A stretch of 6,336 nt of DNA from Bryobacterales bacterium (GTDB lineage Bacteria; Acidobacteriota; Terriglobia; Bryobacterales; Bryobacteraceae). The stretch covers positions 3,287-9,622 of the forward strand of contig PLMF01000354.1 in NCBI GenBank assembly GCA_003142355.1. The letters are read 5' to 3'. Below, one piece after another: positions 1 to 5,838 of the stretch. Below the pieces are notes generated by a model that worked only from the letters and a program-made list of their open reading frames with translations, did no database searches and was not told where the DNA came from. Position 1 is the first letter of the stretch, and every line of letters starts with the position of its first letter. Both the position numbers and the translations under genes were made by a program.

Positions 1-504
1 TGCTTCACTTCCACCGGCGGCTTCGCCCTGCACCTGGCCGGCAAGTGCGAAACCGTCGAGGCCGTGGACAGCTCCGGCCCGGCTTTGACCACGGCGCGCC
101 AGAACGCCGAAGCCAACGGCATCGCCAACATCCATTTCCAGGAAGCCGATGTCTTCGAGCTGCTGGCCGGTTACGCCGCCGCGCGCCGCCAGTATTCTTT
201 CGTGGTGCTGGACCCGCCGGCCTTCGCCAAATCCCGCCACAACCTGGAAGCGGCAGTGACTGGCTATCGGGAGATCAATCTGCGCGCCCTGCGCATGCTG
301 GGGCCGGGCGGAATCCTGGTCACCTGCTCTTGCTCGCACCATCTCGGCGAGCCGATGTTCCTGGAATTGATCGCGCAAGCCTCGCTCGATGCCGGCCGGA
401 CCGTGCGGATCCTCGAACGCCGCACGCAGTCGCAGGACCACCCGATTTTGCTCACGGTTCCCGAGACGCACTACCTCAAGTGTTTGATCCTGCAAGTTAT
501 GTAG
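1..504 (+). CDS. rlmI: RlmI-type 23S rRNA (cytosine-C5) methyltransferase, C-terminal part (5' end outside window)
   Basis: The frame is open from the first base, so the gene begins left of the window; 167 residues remain of a family that is usually near 390-400. The fragment is the Rossmann-fold methyltransferase domain. It shows the SAM-binding start CFTSTGGFAL (fragment residues 1-10), the acidic ribose-binding Asp in VDSS (D23), and motif IV DPPAFAKS (from D71). A Cys-containing strand follows (LVTCSCSHH), and the end LKCLILQVM resembles the E. coli RlmI ending. In E. coli, RlmI makes m5C1962 in 23S rRNA in the cytoplasm; the same reaction is inferred here. The N-terminal PUA domain expected for the family cannot be seen. 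The TAG stop lies inside the GTAG that opens the left REP cluster, so the repeat abuts the gene with no spacer. The family is clear; the exact target base is less sure. Confidence 0.9.
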   Translation, partial: CFTSTGGFALHLAGKCETVEAVDSSGPALTTARQNAEANGIANIHFQEADVFELLAGYAAARRQYSFVVLDPPAFAKSRHNLEAAVTGYREINLRALRMLGPGGILVTCSCSHHLGEPMFLELIAQASLDAGRTVRILERRTQSQDHPILLTVPETHYLKCLILQVM

Positions 505-590
505 CCCGAAGGGCGCAAGATAGTAGCCCACGGCGTAAGCCGTTGGGAACGAGATTCAGGGTTGGTGTAGCCCCGGACAGGGGCGTAAGA
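501..590 (+). repeat. Left REP cluster: hairpins A, B, C
   Basis: Three different imperfect palindromes lie in line. A (501-522) is GTAGCCC-GAA-GGGC followed by GCAAGATA. B (523-550) is GTAG, then CCCACGGC-GTAA-GCCGTTGGG with one extra T in the right arm. C (567-590) is GTAG, then CCCC-GGACA-GGGGC followed by GTAAGA. All three begin with GTAG at 501, 523 and 567. A and C share the tail C-G-(C/T)-AAGA, so they look like variants of one repeat, while B is a separate type. The cluster starts in the last codon of the rRNA methyltransferase, whose TAG stop is bases 2-4 of the first GTAG. It ends 4 bases before the transposase stop codon. No T-tract follows the hairpins, so they do not look like classical intrinsic terminators, although they lie between convergent genes and could still slow or end transcripts. 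Confidence 0.85.
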
Positions 591-594
591 GTGC

Positions 595-1047
595 TTATCC
601 CCAGAGGTCCCTCACATCGTATTCCAGCCCGTGCTTCTTCAGGAGCGTGAGAAACTCCTCCTGGAAGGATAGCCTGCGGTGGTGCTCTGCCTGGGAGGCG
701 ATGTAGTTCCTCACGTCGTCCAACCGGGAGCCGCTCACGGTGAAAGCGCCGTATCCGGCTTGCCAGCCGAAGCGCTTTCGCTCCGGAAACTGCTCGTGCA
801 CCCAGCGCGAGGAATTGGCTTTCAGCACTCGCAAGGTGTCGGCTATGGATACGGTCGCGGGAATCGACAGCAGGAGGTGGACGTGGTCCGCGGGACCGTT
901 GATGATCAAGGCCGTCCCCTTGCATTCGCGGACAATGCCGCCCATATACGGGAAAAGCCGGGCAGCCAATTCGGGCGACAAGTCAGGCGCACGGTCTTTG
1001 GTGGAAAAGATGACATGCACGAGCAGACAGGTGAAGGTGTGCGGCAT
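595..1047 (-). CDS. tnpA: IS200/IS605-type Y1 HUH transposase, probably REP-associated (RAYT)
   Basis: This intact 150-residue protein is a single-domain Y1 transposase. HVIFSTKDR (11-19) is the usual first strand. DHVHLLL (54-60) holds the HUH metal-binding pair H55 and H57. WQAGYGAFTVS (95-105) and VRNYIASQAEHH (112-123) follow, with Y115 the expected nucleophile and Q119 the usual helper residue. Family members cut and rejoin single-stranded DNA at hairpins through a 5'-phosphotyrosine link; RAYTs act on REP hairpins. Nothing essential is missing, so it could be active. The ATG is chosen because it gives the normal family N-terminus and lies just after hairpin C. There is no clear Shine-Dalgarno sequence, only AGGGG 9 bases upstream, and this is itself the right arm of the hairpin. 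No tnpB or omega-RNA partner is seen. It is 156 bp downstream of the large glycosyltransferase gene on the same strand, but the REP cluster between makes co-transcription doubtful. Confidence 0.9.
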   Translation of the reverse strand: MPHTFTCLLVHVIFSTKDRAPDLSPELAARLFPYMGGIVRECKGTALIINGPADHVHLLLSIPATVSIADTLRVLKANSSRWVHEQFPERKRFGWQAGYGAFTVSGSRLDDVRNYIASQAEHHRRLSFQEEFLTLLKKHGLEYDVRDLWG

Positions 1048-1048
1048 G

Positions 1049-1073
1049 ATCTTACGCCCCTATCCGGGGCTAC
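1049..1073 (-). promoter_or_regulatory. REP hairpin C in the transposase leader, masking the only ribosome-site-like bases
   Basis: On the minus strand the sequence directly before the transposase ATG is GTAG, stem GCCCC, loop GGATA, stem GGGGC, then GTAAGATC and the start codon. The only purine run that could serve as a ribosome binding site, AGGGG, lies in the right arm of the stem. If the leader is transcribed, the folded hairpin would hide it. A protein that binds this hairpin could therefore control its own synthesis. The hairpin is seen in the sequence; the regulatory role is inference. Confidence 0.45.
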
Positions 1074-1114
1074 GGCAAATGGGGCATCCGGTTCCCAACG
1101 GCTTACGCCGTGGG

Positions 1115-1169
1115 CTATTATCTTGCGCCCTTCGGGCTTCCGATCTATTGTCTTGCGCCCTTCGGGCTT
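1115..1169 (-). repeat. Tandem duplication of REP A, 30-bp period
   Basis: Positions 1115-1139 and 1145-1169 are two direct copies of a 25-base stretch holding the GCGCCC-TTC-GGGC hairpin. They differ only at 1120 (A) against 1150 (G) and start exactly 30 bases apart. The left cluster has one A copy, so the duplication arose on this side only, probably by slippage or local copying. Confidence 0.8.
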
Positions 1170-1203
1170 AAGATAGAGTGCGCCGTCAAGCTCGTAATTC
1201 TCT

Positions 1204-4200
1204 TCATTCCACGCGGAAGCCATCCAGGTCTATGAATTGGCCCGTCGAATGAGGACTGGCCTGGCCAAGCACCCGGATCACTATCACGTGTTTGCCAGGT
1301 CCCAGGCAGCAAAACTGGGATGAGTCTTGCCATCCGACTGTTGGAGCATACATATCGATGGTTCCCTTGTCGGCCCCATCGATGGTAATCGCCGCCAAGC
1401 CTCGATTGGGGGCTTTGGTGTACATGTAGACCAGCGAACTGCCTTCAAACGCGAAGGCGGCCTCGGCTCCCGGGATATTGGTGAAGCTGATGGTGTGCTG
1501 GAATGGGCCCTCGAATTTGTCGCTGCTGGTCCAGTCGCCGCGATAACGGATGGCCGGATCGAGGTCGTCGTAGTACCCTGGCGGAACCACAATCTCGGTT
1601 CTGACCCGCGGTACACAGTCCGGCTCCAGCCGGGCCAGATAGAAATCGCCGGCTTCGTACTCCGGAGTGGTGCAGGTCTCGAGCAGTTCCCGCAGGGCCG
1701 GGGGGTGCGTGTACTCGCCGGCGGAGGGCTTGCGCGCGATGAAGTACCGGACTCCCCAGCCATCCACCAGCTTGCGCATTCCGGCCATGTCGAGCGTTCT
1801 GCGAATCTGGTCGAAGGTCGTGAATTGATGCCAATGATTCTCGTACACTTCACCCGTGAGGCCGGCGATGTCGCTGCCGGAGGTGAGCAGCACGGCAGCG
1901 CGCGGGTGCGCCCGGTTGAGGTAGGCAATCACCAGCCGGACGGGAGCGGTGTATGCCACGTATCGTTCCCTCTCCGCGCTGGAGAGCGGCGATTTCGTGC
2001 TGAAGTCTTTATGGTAGTAACTCGAGGACGGAATAAAGTAAGCGTTCACGGCCGTGCACGCGATCGTGTAGCAGATGAGCACGCGCGCCAGCCAGCGCTG
2101 GCGGCCGTCCAGCCACCCCAGCAGCGCCGCGAAGGGCACCGATAGAAGAGGCAGCGCCGCATAGATGTATCGCGCGTTGGGTTCCGATCGCATGACGACC
2201 ATGGCGGCGCCCAGCGCCACCACCGCGCCGCTCACCGCCGGCCGGCGCCTCACCACCACGAGCGCCACCACCGCCAGCGGCGCCAGGAGCAGGTACTGAA
2301 AACCGAAGGAGCCGTCCTGCCCTTCCCAACTCTGGTTGGTGTGAAACGTCAGATCGAACGGAAGGCGCCAGCTCAGGGGCTTGCGATCCTGGTCGAAACT
2401 GAGGTCCGCCGCCCGATCCAGCAGAGGCGACGGAAATTTCTGGTTCATGAAGGGGAAAACGGGGTTGCCGGTTTTGTGCCAGGCGATGGCGTAAGTCGGC
2501 AGCGCCGTCAACACAACCAGCAGGACCGCCACCGCGCATACGGCCGCCGATTTCCTGTGCCGGCGCGCTTCCACCACCGCAAACGGTATCACCACCGCCA
2601 GGAATGCCAAGCCCCCCACTTTGGTGGCGATGGCCGTTCCGGCCAGCACCGCCGCCAGGTAGAGGAATCGCTTGCCGCCATTTTCGCCGAAGCGCCAGAT
2701 GGCCGTCATCATCCCCAGCACCATGGCGGCCACCAGGTTCTCGACAAAAAGCTCTCCGGTCACCAGTTGGACCATGGGCGTGGCCGCAAACAGAGCCAGT
2801 ATGAGGAAGCCGGTGGACGGCTTCACCCAGCGGCGAACCGCGCAGTAGAGCAGGGCCTCCACCATCAGCAGCAGGGCGAAGTTCAGCAAGCGCGCCGCGT
2901 ATTCGCCGCCGAGAAGATAAACGATGGAGTACGACCAATCCGCGCCCATGGGCATGACCGACCAAAGGAACCGGCTGGGCTCGAAGGTCATGGCGTGGTT
3001 GGCGGCGATGTTGGCGGGGATGGCCAGGTGCATGGCCAGGCCATCCGCGCTGGCTTCCGGCTTGAGCACCACCAGCCAATGCATCAGGAGGACGAAGACC
3101 AGGAGCGCGAAGGCTGCACGCTCGCCAGGGGGGCGCAGTTCGGCGGAGCCGATTCGTCTGCCCCAGTACGCCAGCCGCCGCCAGACCCCGCGCCAGTCCC
3201 ATGCCACCGGGACCGCCAGCAACACTGCCCAGAAGGCCGGATAGCTGACCGGCAGCCGGGCCAGGAAGGTCATCAGAAAAATGCAGACGCCCATTCCCAG
3301 AAGGGTTGCGCAGAGATGCGTCTCTACCGAGTCTTCTTTGGACCGGCCCAGAAGTTTCGAGCCCAACGCGCACGAGGCAATGAGAAAGAAGGCGGTGGCA
3401 AGCACAGCCTGCGGGCCGACGGCAATGGCCGTGCCGAGGATGGTCAGCCCGAAGACCAGCGCGGCGAATGTCCAGGGAACCATCAGCAGGAGCGGCACGG
3501 CGACCGCCAGAAATATTCCGCCGAACCTGGCCAGCCTGTACAGTCCGACGGGCTCCCAGATGTGCTGGGAAAACAAATGTCCCGTGCGAAATCCGTATAC
3601 TTCAAGGCCCAGCGCGCCCAGAAACACGAGGAAGATCAGCCACGCGCCCCACTGCCGGCGGGCGGCGGGCTTGGCAGGCGGCACCGCCTGCCCCACCTCT
3701 GAAAGTGCCGGACTTGTGCTGGTGGCGCAGGCGGTTCCGCCTGCGTTGCTGGATTGCGGCTTGAAAATGAATATGCGCTGAACCGCGAAATTGGCGAAGA
3801 AAAGAACGGTCTCGACCAACAGCTTGGCGGAGACGGGGTTGATGCCCAGCCTGGCGGAAAGCAGTCGAATGCCGGCGTAGGAAACCGATCCGCTCACCAG
3901 CACCAGCAGCAGATATTTCGGCAGAACCGTCTTGTGGCGCTGCTTGGAGTAGAAGACGGACCTTCGCACCATCGAATAATTGAAGCCCACCGCAAACACC
4001 CGGGCCAGGATCTGCGATCCGAGAATATGGCCCGAATGCCGGAAGGCCAGATAGAAGACCAGATTGTCCAGCAGGGCGGTCATGAGCGAGACGGAGCCGA
4101 ACCGCGCCAGCACGAAGTAGATCTTCATCGAATCGACGATGGGATTGAAGTGCGAAGACTTGTTGCCGTCCTCGTATATGGTGCGGATGGGCTCTTCAAT

Positions 4201-4785
4201 CACGGGGACCGACGAGTGGTGCGCGGCGATGAGCATCTCCAGCTCGTACTCGTATCCGGTCGATTCGATGCGCAGGATGCGCAGCAGCAGGCTGGTGGGG
4301 ATGCCGCGCAAGCCGGTCTGCGTATCCGTCAGCTTCTGGCCGATCAGGGCATGCACCACCATGCTGGTGAGGGAGTTGCCAAAGCGGCTGCGCCACGGCA
4401 CGGCGCCATCGAAGGCGCGGCTTCCGAGAACGAGGCAGTCCGGGCGCGCCAGCAGAGTATCGGCGATGCGCACGATGTCGTCGGGATGGTGCTGGCCGTC
4501 GGCGTCCGCGGTGACGATTCCCACCAGCCCCGGGAAGGCGCACAGCGCGTAATTGATGCCGGTCTTCAGAGCGGCGCCTTTACCCAGATTGGTGGCGTGC
4601 CGGACCAGGTGAACATTGGGGAATGCCGCGGCGCGGGCGAACACGTCGCGGTATTCCGGCCCGCTGCCATCGTCCACAATCACGATGGCGGGTACGGCCT
4701 TGGCCGCGAGCGCCCGGACCACGTCCGCCAGGGATTCCGAAGGCCTGTACGCAGGGATCAGAACTGCAAATCGAGTAGACTGCAA
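1204..4785 (-). CDS. Multidomain membrane glycosyltransferase: GT2 + GtrA + GT-C (GT39-like) + C-terminal beta-sandwich
   Basis: The 1193 residues hold modules usually made as separate proteins. Residues 5-215 are a DPM1-like GT2 domain, with VDDGSG (37-42), NLGKG (66-70), DADGQHHP with metal-binding D94/D96, and TDTQTGLRG (153-161). Residues 228-343 are GtrA-like, with four hydrophobic helices and the typical end NFAVQRIFIF. Residues 344-378 are a linker encoded by palindromes. Residues 379-930 are a many-helix GT-C transferase: EASADGLAMHLAIP (577-590; D581 likely in the catalytic loop), MPMGADW (611-617), ATKVGGL (720-726), KTGNPVFPFMN (771-781). Residues 930-1060 are soluble, then a beta-sandwich from about 1070 (DPAIRYRGDW, TIDGADKGTIDMY, GKHVIVIRVLG, IDLDGF), like galactose-binding folds. 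From these families, GT2 makes polyprenyl-phosphate sugar in the cytoplasm, GtrA may flip it, and GT-C transfers the sugar outside. The acceptor is unknown. The start is TTG with GAGGAG directly touching it; no upstream start is in frame before a TAA. The gene is divergent from kdsD. Confidence 0.88.
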   Translation of the reverse strand: MQSTRFAVLIPAYRPSESLADVVRALAAKAVPAIVIVDDGSGPEYRDVFARAAAFPNVHLVRHATNLGKGAALKTGINYALCAFPGLVGIVTADADGQHHPDDIVRIADTLLARPDCLVLGSRAFDGAVPWRSRFGNSLTSMVVHALIGQKLTDTQTGLRGIPTSLLLRILRIESTGYEYELEMLIAAHHSSVPVIEEPIRTIYEDGNKSSHFNPIVDSMKIYFVLARFGSVSLMTALLDNLVFYLAFRHSGHILGSQILARVFAVGFNYSMVRRSVFYSKQRHKTVLPKYLLLVLVSGSVSYAGIRLLSARLGINPVSAKLLVETVLFFANFAVQRIFIFKPQSSNAGGTACATSTSPALSEVGQAVPPAKPAARRQWGAWLIFLVFLGALGLEVYGFRTGHLFSQHIWEPVGLYRLARFGGIFLAVAVPLLLMVPWTFAALVFGLTILGTAIAVGPQAVLATAFFLIASCALGSKLLGRSKEDSVETHLCATLLGMGVCIFLMTFLARLPVSYPAFWAVLLAVPVAWDWRGVWRRLAYWGRRIGSAELRPPGERAAFALLVFVLLMHWLVVLKPEASADGLAMHLAIPANIAANHAMTFEPSRFLWSVMPMGADWSYSIVYLLGGEYAARLLNFALLLMVEALLYCAVRRWVKPSTGFLILALFAATPMVQLVTGELFVENLVAAMVLGMMTAIWRFGENGGKRFLYLAAVLAGTAIATKVGGLAFLAVVIPFAVVEARRHRKSAAVCAVAVLLVVLTALPTYAIAWHKTGNPVFPFMNQKFPSPLLDRAADLSFDQDRKPLSWRLPFDLTFHTNQSWEGQDGSFGFQYLLLAPLAVVALVVVRRRPAVSGAVVALGAAMVVMRSEPNARYIYAALPLLSVPFAALLGWLDGRQRWLARVLICYTIACTAVNAYFIPSSSYYHKDFSTKSPLSSAERERYVAYTAPVRLVIAYLNRAHPRAAVLLTSGSDIAGLTGEVYENHWHQFTTFDQIRRTLDMAGMRKLVDGWGVRYFIARKPSAGEYTHPPALRELLETCTTPEYEAGDFYLARLEPDCVPRVRTEIVVPPGYYDDLDPAIRYRGDWTSSDKFEGPFQHTISFTNIPGAEAAFAFEGSSLVYMYTKAPNRGLAAITIDGADKGTIDMYAPTVGWQDSSQFCCLGPGKHVIVIRVLGQASPHSTGQFIDLDGFRVE
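3673..3745. repeat. In-frame BIME-like pair of inverted palindromes inside the glycosyltransferase gene
   Basis: There are two near-perfect palindromes: GGCAGGCGG-CA-CCGCCTGCC (3673-3692) and CGCAGGCGG-TT-CCGCCTGCG (3726-3745), each with 9-bp arms. With their inner flanks they form a larger inverted repeat, 3674-3697 against 3721-3744, identical at 22 of 24 bases, around a 23-base spacer. On the coding (minus) strand the two are read in different frames, giving AGGTACA and VGQAVPPA, about residues 347-371. This is the low-complexity linker between the GtrA and GT-C modules. The block keeps the frame open and has no stop. I know similar palindromes as intergenic repeats in acidobacterial genomes, from memory only; here one sits inside a gene. 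Confidence 0.85.
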
Positions 4786-4846
4786 CTCCTCAACTACAAC
4801 ATGCCCGCAAAACCAATTGCAACCGCCGTGCGATGATTAAAGTCCG
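4786..4846. promoter_or_regulatory. Divergent intergenic region between the glycosyltransferase fusion and kdsD
   Basis: These 61 bases are the only space for leaders of two divergent genes, so at least part of each promoter must be here or overlap the opposite 5' end. I see no convincing -35/-10 pair for either side. TTGCAA at 4817-4822 (identical in type on the other strand) is the best -35-like word, but the matching -10 candidates are poor. No ribosome binding site precedes the kdsD ATG. GAGGAG at 4786-4791 (minus strand) touches the TTG start of the glycosyltransferase gene. Short leaders or leaderless messages are possible. Confidence 0.4.
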
Positions 4847-5833
4847 ATGTCTTCCGTCGATCCCAAGGAGGAGTGGCTGGCCGCCGCGCGCGCCGCCATG
4901 GAAATCGAGGCGGCTTCACTCGAGCGCGCTGCCGGCCGGCTGGACGGCGAGCTGGTCCGCGCGGTGGATCTGATTCTGGCGCATCCAGGCAAGGTGGTGG
5001 TGACGGGGATCGGGAAATCGGGCCACATCGCGCGCAAGATCGTGGCCACGTTTTGCAGCACCGGCACGGCGTCCGTGTTCCTGCATCCGGCGGAAGCGGT
5101 CCACGGCGATCTGGGCATCTACACGCCGGGCGACGCCACCGTTCTGATTTCCAAGAACGGCACCTCAGCCGAGCTGCTGGCGCTGGTGCCGCTGCTGCGC
5201 GAATTCCAATCGCCCTTGATCGGCATACTGGGCAACATCGCGTCGCCTTTGGCGGCGCGGATGGACGTGCTGCTGGACGCCTCGGTGGAGCGGGAAGCCG
5301 ACCCCAACAACCTGGCGCCCACGGCCAGCGCCGTCACCGCGCTCGCCCTGGGGGACGCGCTGGCCATCGCGCTGATGCGCGCGCGCAATTTCACGCCGGA
5401 GGAGTTCGGACGTTTCCACCCCGGCGGGCAGCTCGGCCGCAACCTGCGGCTCACGGTGCGCCAGGCCATGCACAGCGGCGAGGAGGTGGCGTCGGTGCCG
5501 CCGGACGCGTCGCTCAAAGAAGTGATTATCGCCATGACGCGCCGGCCGCTGGGCGCGGCTTGCGTGGTGGGGCCCGGCGGCGCGCTGGCCGGCGTCATCA
5601 CCGATGGCGACCTGCGCCGCGCGCTCACCAGCCACGACGACATCCGTGGCCTGTGCGCCGCGGACGCCATGACGCCGACGCCCGTGACCATCGGCCCGGA
5701 GGCCACCCTGGGGGAGGCGCTGGAACGCATGGAGCGCCGCCCTTCGCAGATTTCCGTTCTGCCGGTGACGGACGCGGCCGGCCTGGCGCTGGGGCTTCTT
5801 CGCATACACGACATCTTCCTGGGATCCAGGTGA
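4847..5833 (+). CDS. kdsD: D-arabinose-5-phosphate isomerase (SIS + two CBS domains), KDO pathway
   Basis: This enzyme interconverts D-ribulose 5-phosphate and D-arabinose 5-phosphate in the cytoplasm, the first committed step to KDO of lipopolysaccharide. The protein is 328 residues, the same length as E. coli KdsD. A helical N-terminus leads to the SIS domain with GIGKSGHIARK (54-64), STGTASVFLHPAEAVHGDLG (71-90), SKNGTSAE (102-109), LAPTASAVTALALGDALA (156-173) and FHPGGQLGR (190-198). K57, E109, E150 and H191 match the E. coli catalytic set K59, E111, E152 and H193 with a constant shift of two. Two CBS domains follow (about 205-265 and 270-328), with ITDGDLRRAL in the first. The ATG is chosen for length and the full N-terminal helix, though no ribosome site precedes it; AAGGAGG at 4865-4871 is inside the gene with no suitable in-frame ATG, GTG or TTG after it. 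GutQ-type paralogues have the same fold, so a role outside KDO synthesis cannot be excluded. It ends 5 bp from the convergent permease gene. Confidence 0.93.
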   Translation: MSSVDPKEEWLAAARAAMEIEAASLERAAGRLDGELVRAVDLILAHPGKVVVTGIGKSGHIARKIVATFCSTGTASVFLHPAEAVHGDLGIYTPGDATVLISKNGTSAELLALVPLLREFQSPLIGILGNIASPLAARMDVLLDASVEREADPNNLAPTASAVTALALGDALAIALMRARNFTPEEFGRFHPGGQLGRNLRLTVRQAMHSGEEVASVPPDASLKEVIIAMTRRPLGAACVVGPGGALAGVITDGDLRRALTSHDDIRGLCAADAMTPTPVTIGPEATLGEALERMERRPSQISVLPVTDAAGLALGLLRIHDIFLGSR

Positions 5834-5838
5834 AAGGT

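Larger units (their letters stand above)
501..1170 (-). mobile_element. REPtron-like unit: Y1 transposase between two mirror-image triple REP clusters
   Basis: A 150-codon IS200/IS605-type transposase gene is enclosed by two clusters of three palindromic hairpins. Reading inward from either side the order is A, B, C. Each matched pair differs by one base: A 20 of 21, B 27 of 28, C 23 of 24 identical in inverted orientation. The spacers between B and C (551-566 and 1074-1090) are of similar length but unrelated in sequence, so the hairpins rather than the whole flanks are conserved. The left outer hairpin and both C hairpins, plus left B, begin with GTAG, the tetranucleotide known to precede REP hairpins bound by RAYT proteins. 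This layout fits a REP-associated tyrosine transposase locus better than a classical IS200, which has single subterminal hairpins. The ends of the movable unit are not certain, because IS200-type elements make no target duplication. Confidence 0.75.
1049..1170 (-). repeat. Right REP cluster: hairpins C, B, A and a second A copy
   Basis: This is the mirror image of the left cluster. Read on the minus strand, C (1049-1073) is nearest the transposase start, B (1091-1118) is next and A (1117-1139) is outside it, with an extra A copy at 1149-1170. C keeps the leading GTAG; B has ATAG, and the two A copies have lost it (GAAG and TTAAG on the minus strand). The outermost copies are thus more decayed than their left-hand partners. 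Bases 1171-1203, between the cluster and the stop codon of the glycosyltransferase gene, show nothing I can name and no terminator. Confidence 0.85.

Noticed and set aside
501..590. CRISPR-like repeat array or rho-independent terminators
   Set aside because: The three hairpins are of different sequence, have no regular spacers and are not followed by a T-tract; mirror copies around a transposase identify them as REPs.
595..1047. Possible IS605 or IS607 element with tnpB and guide RNA
   Set aside because: There is no tnpB-like frame on either side; the neighbours are a complete methyltransferase end and the glycosyltransferase stop.
906..1223. Minus-strand open frame reading through the right REP cluster, with repeated LKPEGRK-like peptides
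   Set aside because: The peptide repeats come from the REP A hairpins; the frame overlaps the end of the glycosyltransferase and the transposase start in another frame. Not a real protein.
2341..3702. 453-codon open frame on the plus strand, antisense to the GT-C module
   Set aside because: Composition is rich in Gln, Arg and His with no hydrophobic core or motif; it is the usual antisense shadow of a GC-rich gene.
3754..4836. 360-codon plus-strand open frame antisense to GT2 and GtrA
   Set aside because: No recognisable fold or start site; the minus strand carries clear GT2 and GtrA motifs over the same bases.
4801..4846. Sigma-70 promoter for either divergent gene using TTGCAA
   Set aside because: On the minus strand the word 17 bases away is TTGTAG, a poor -10; on the plus strand no -10 has proper spacing. 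Not strong enough to annotate.
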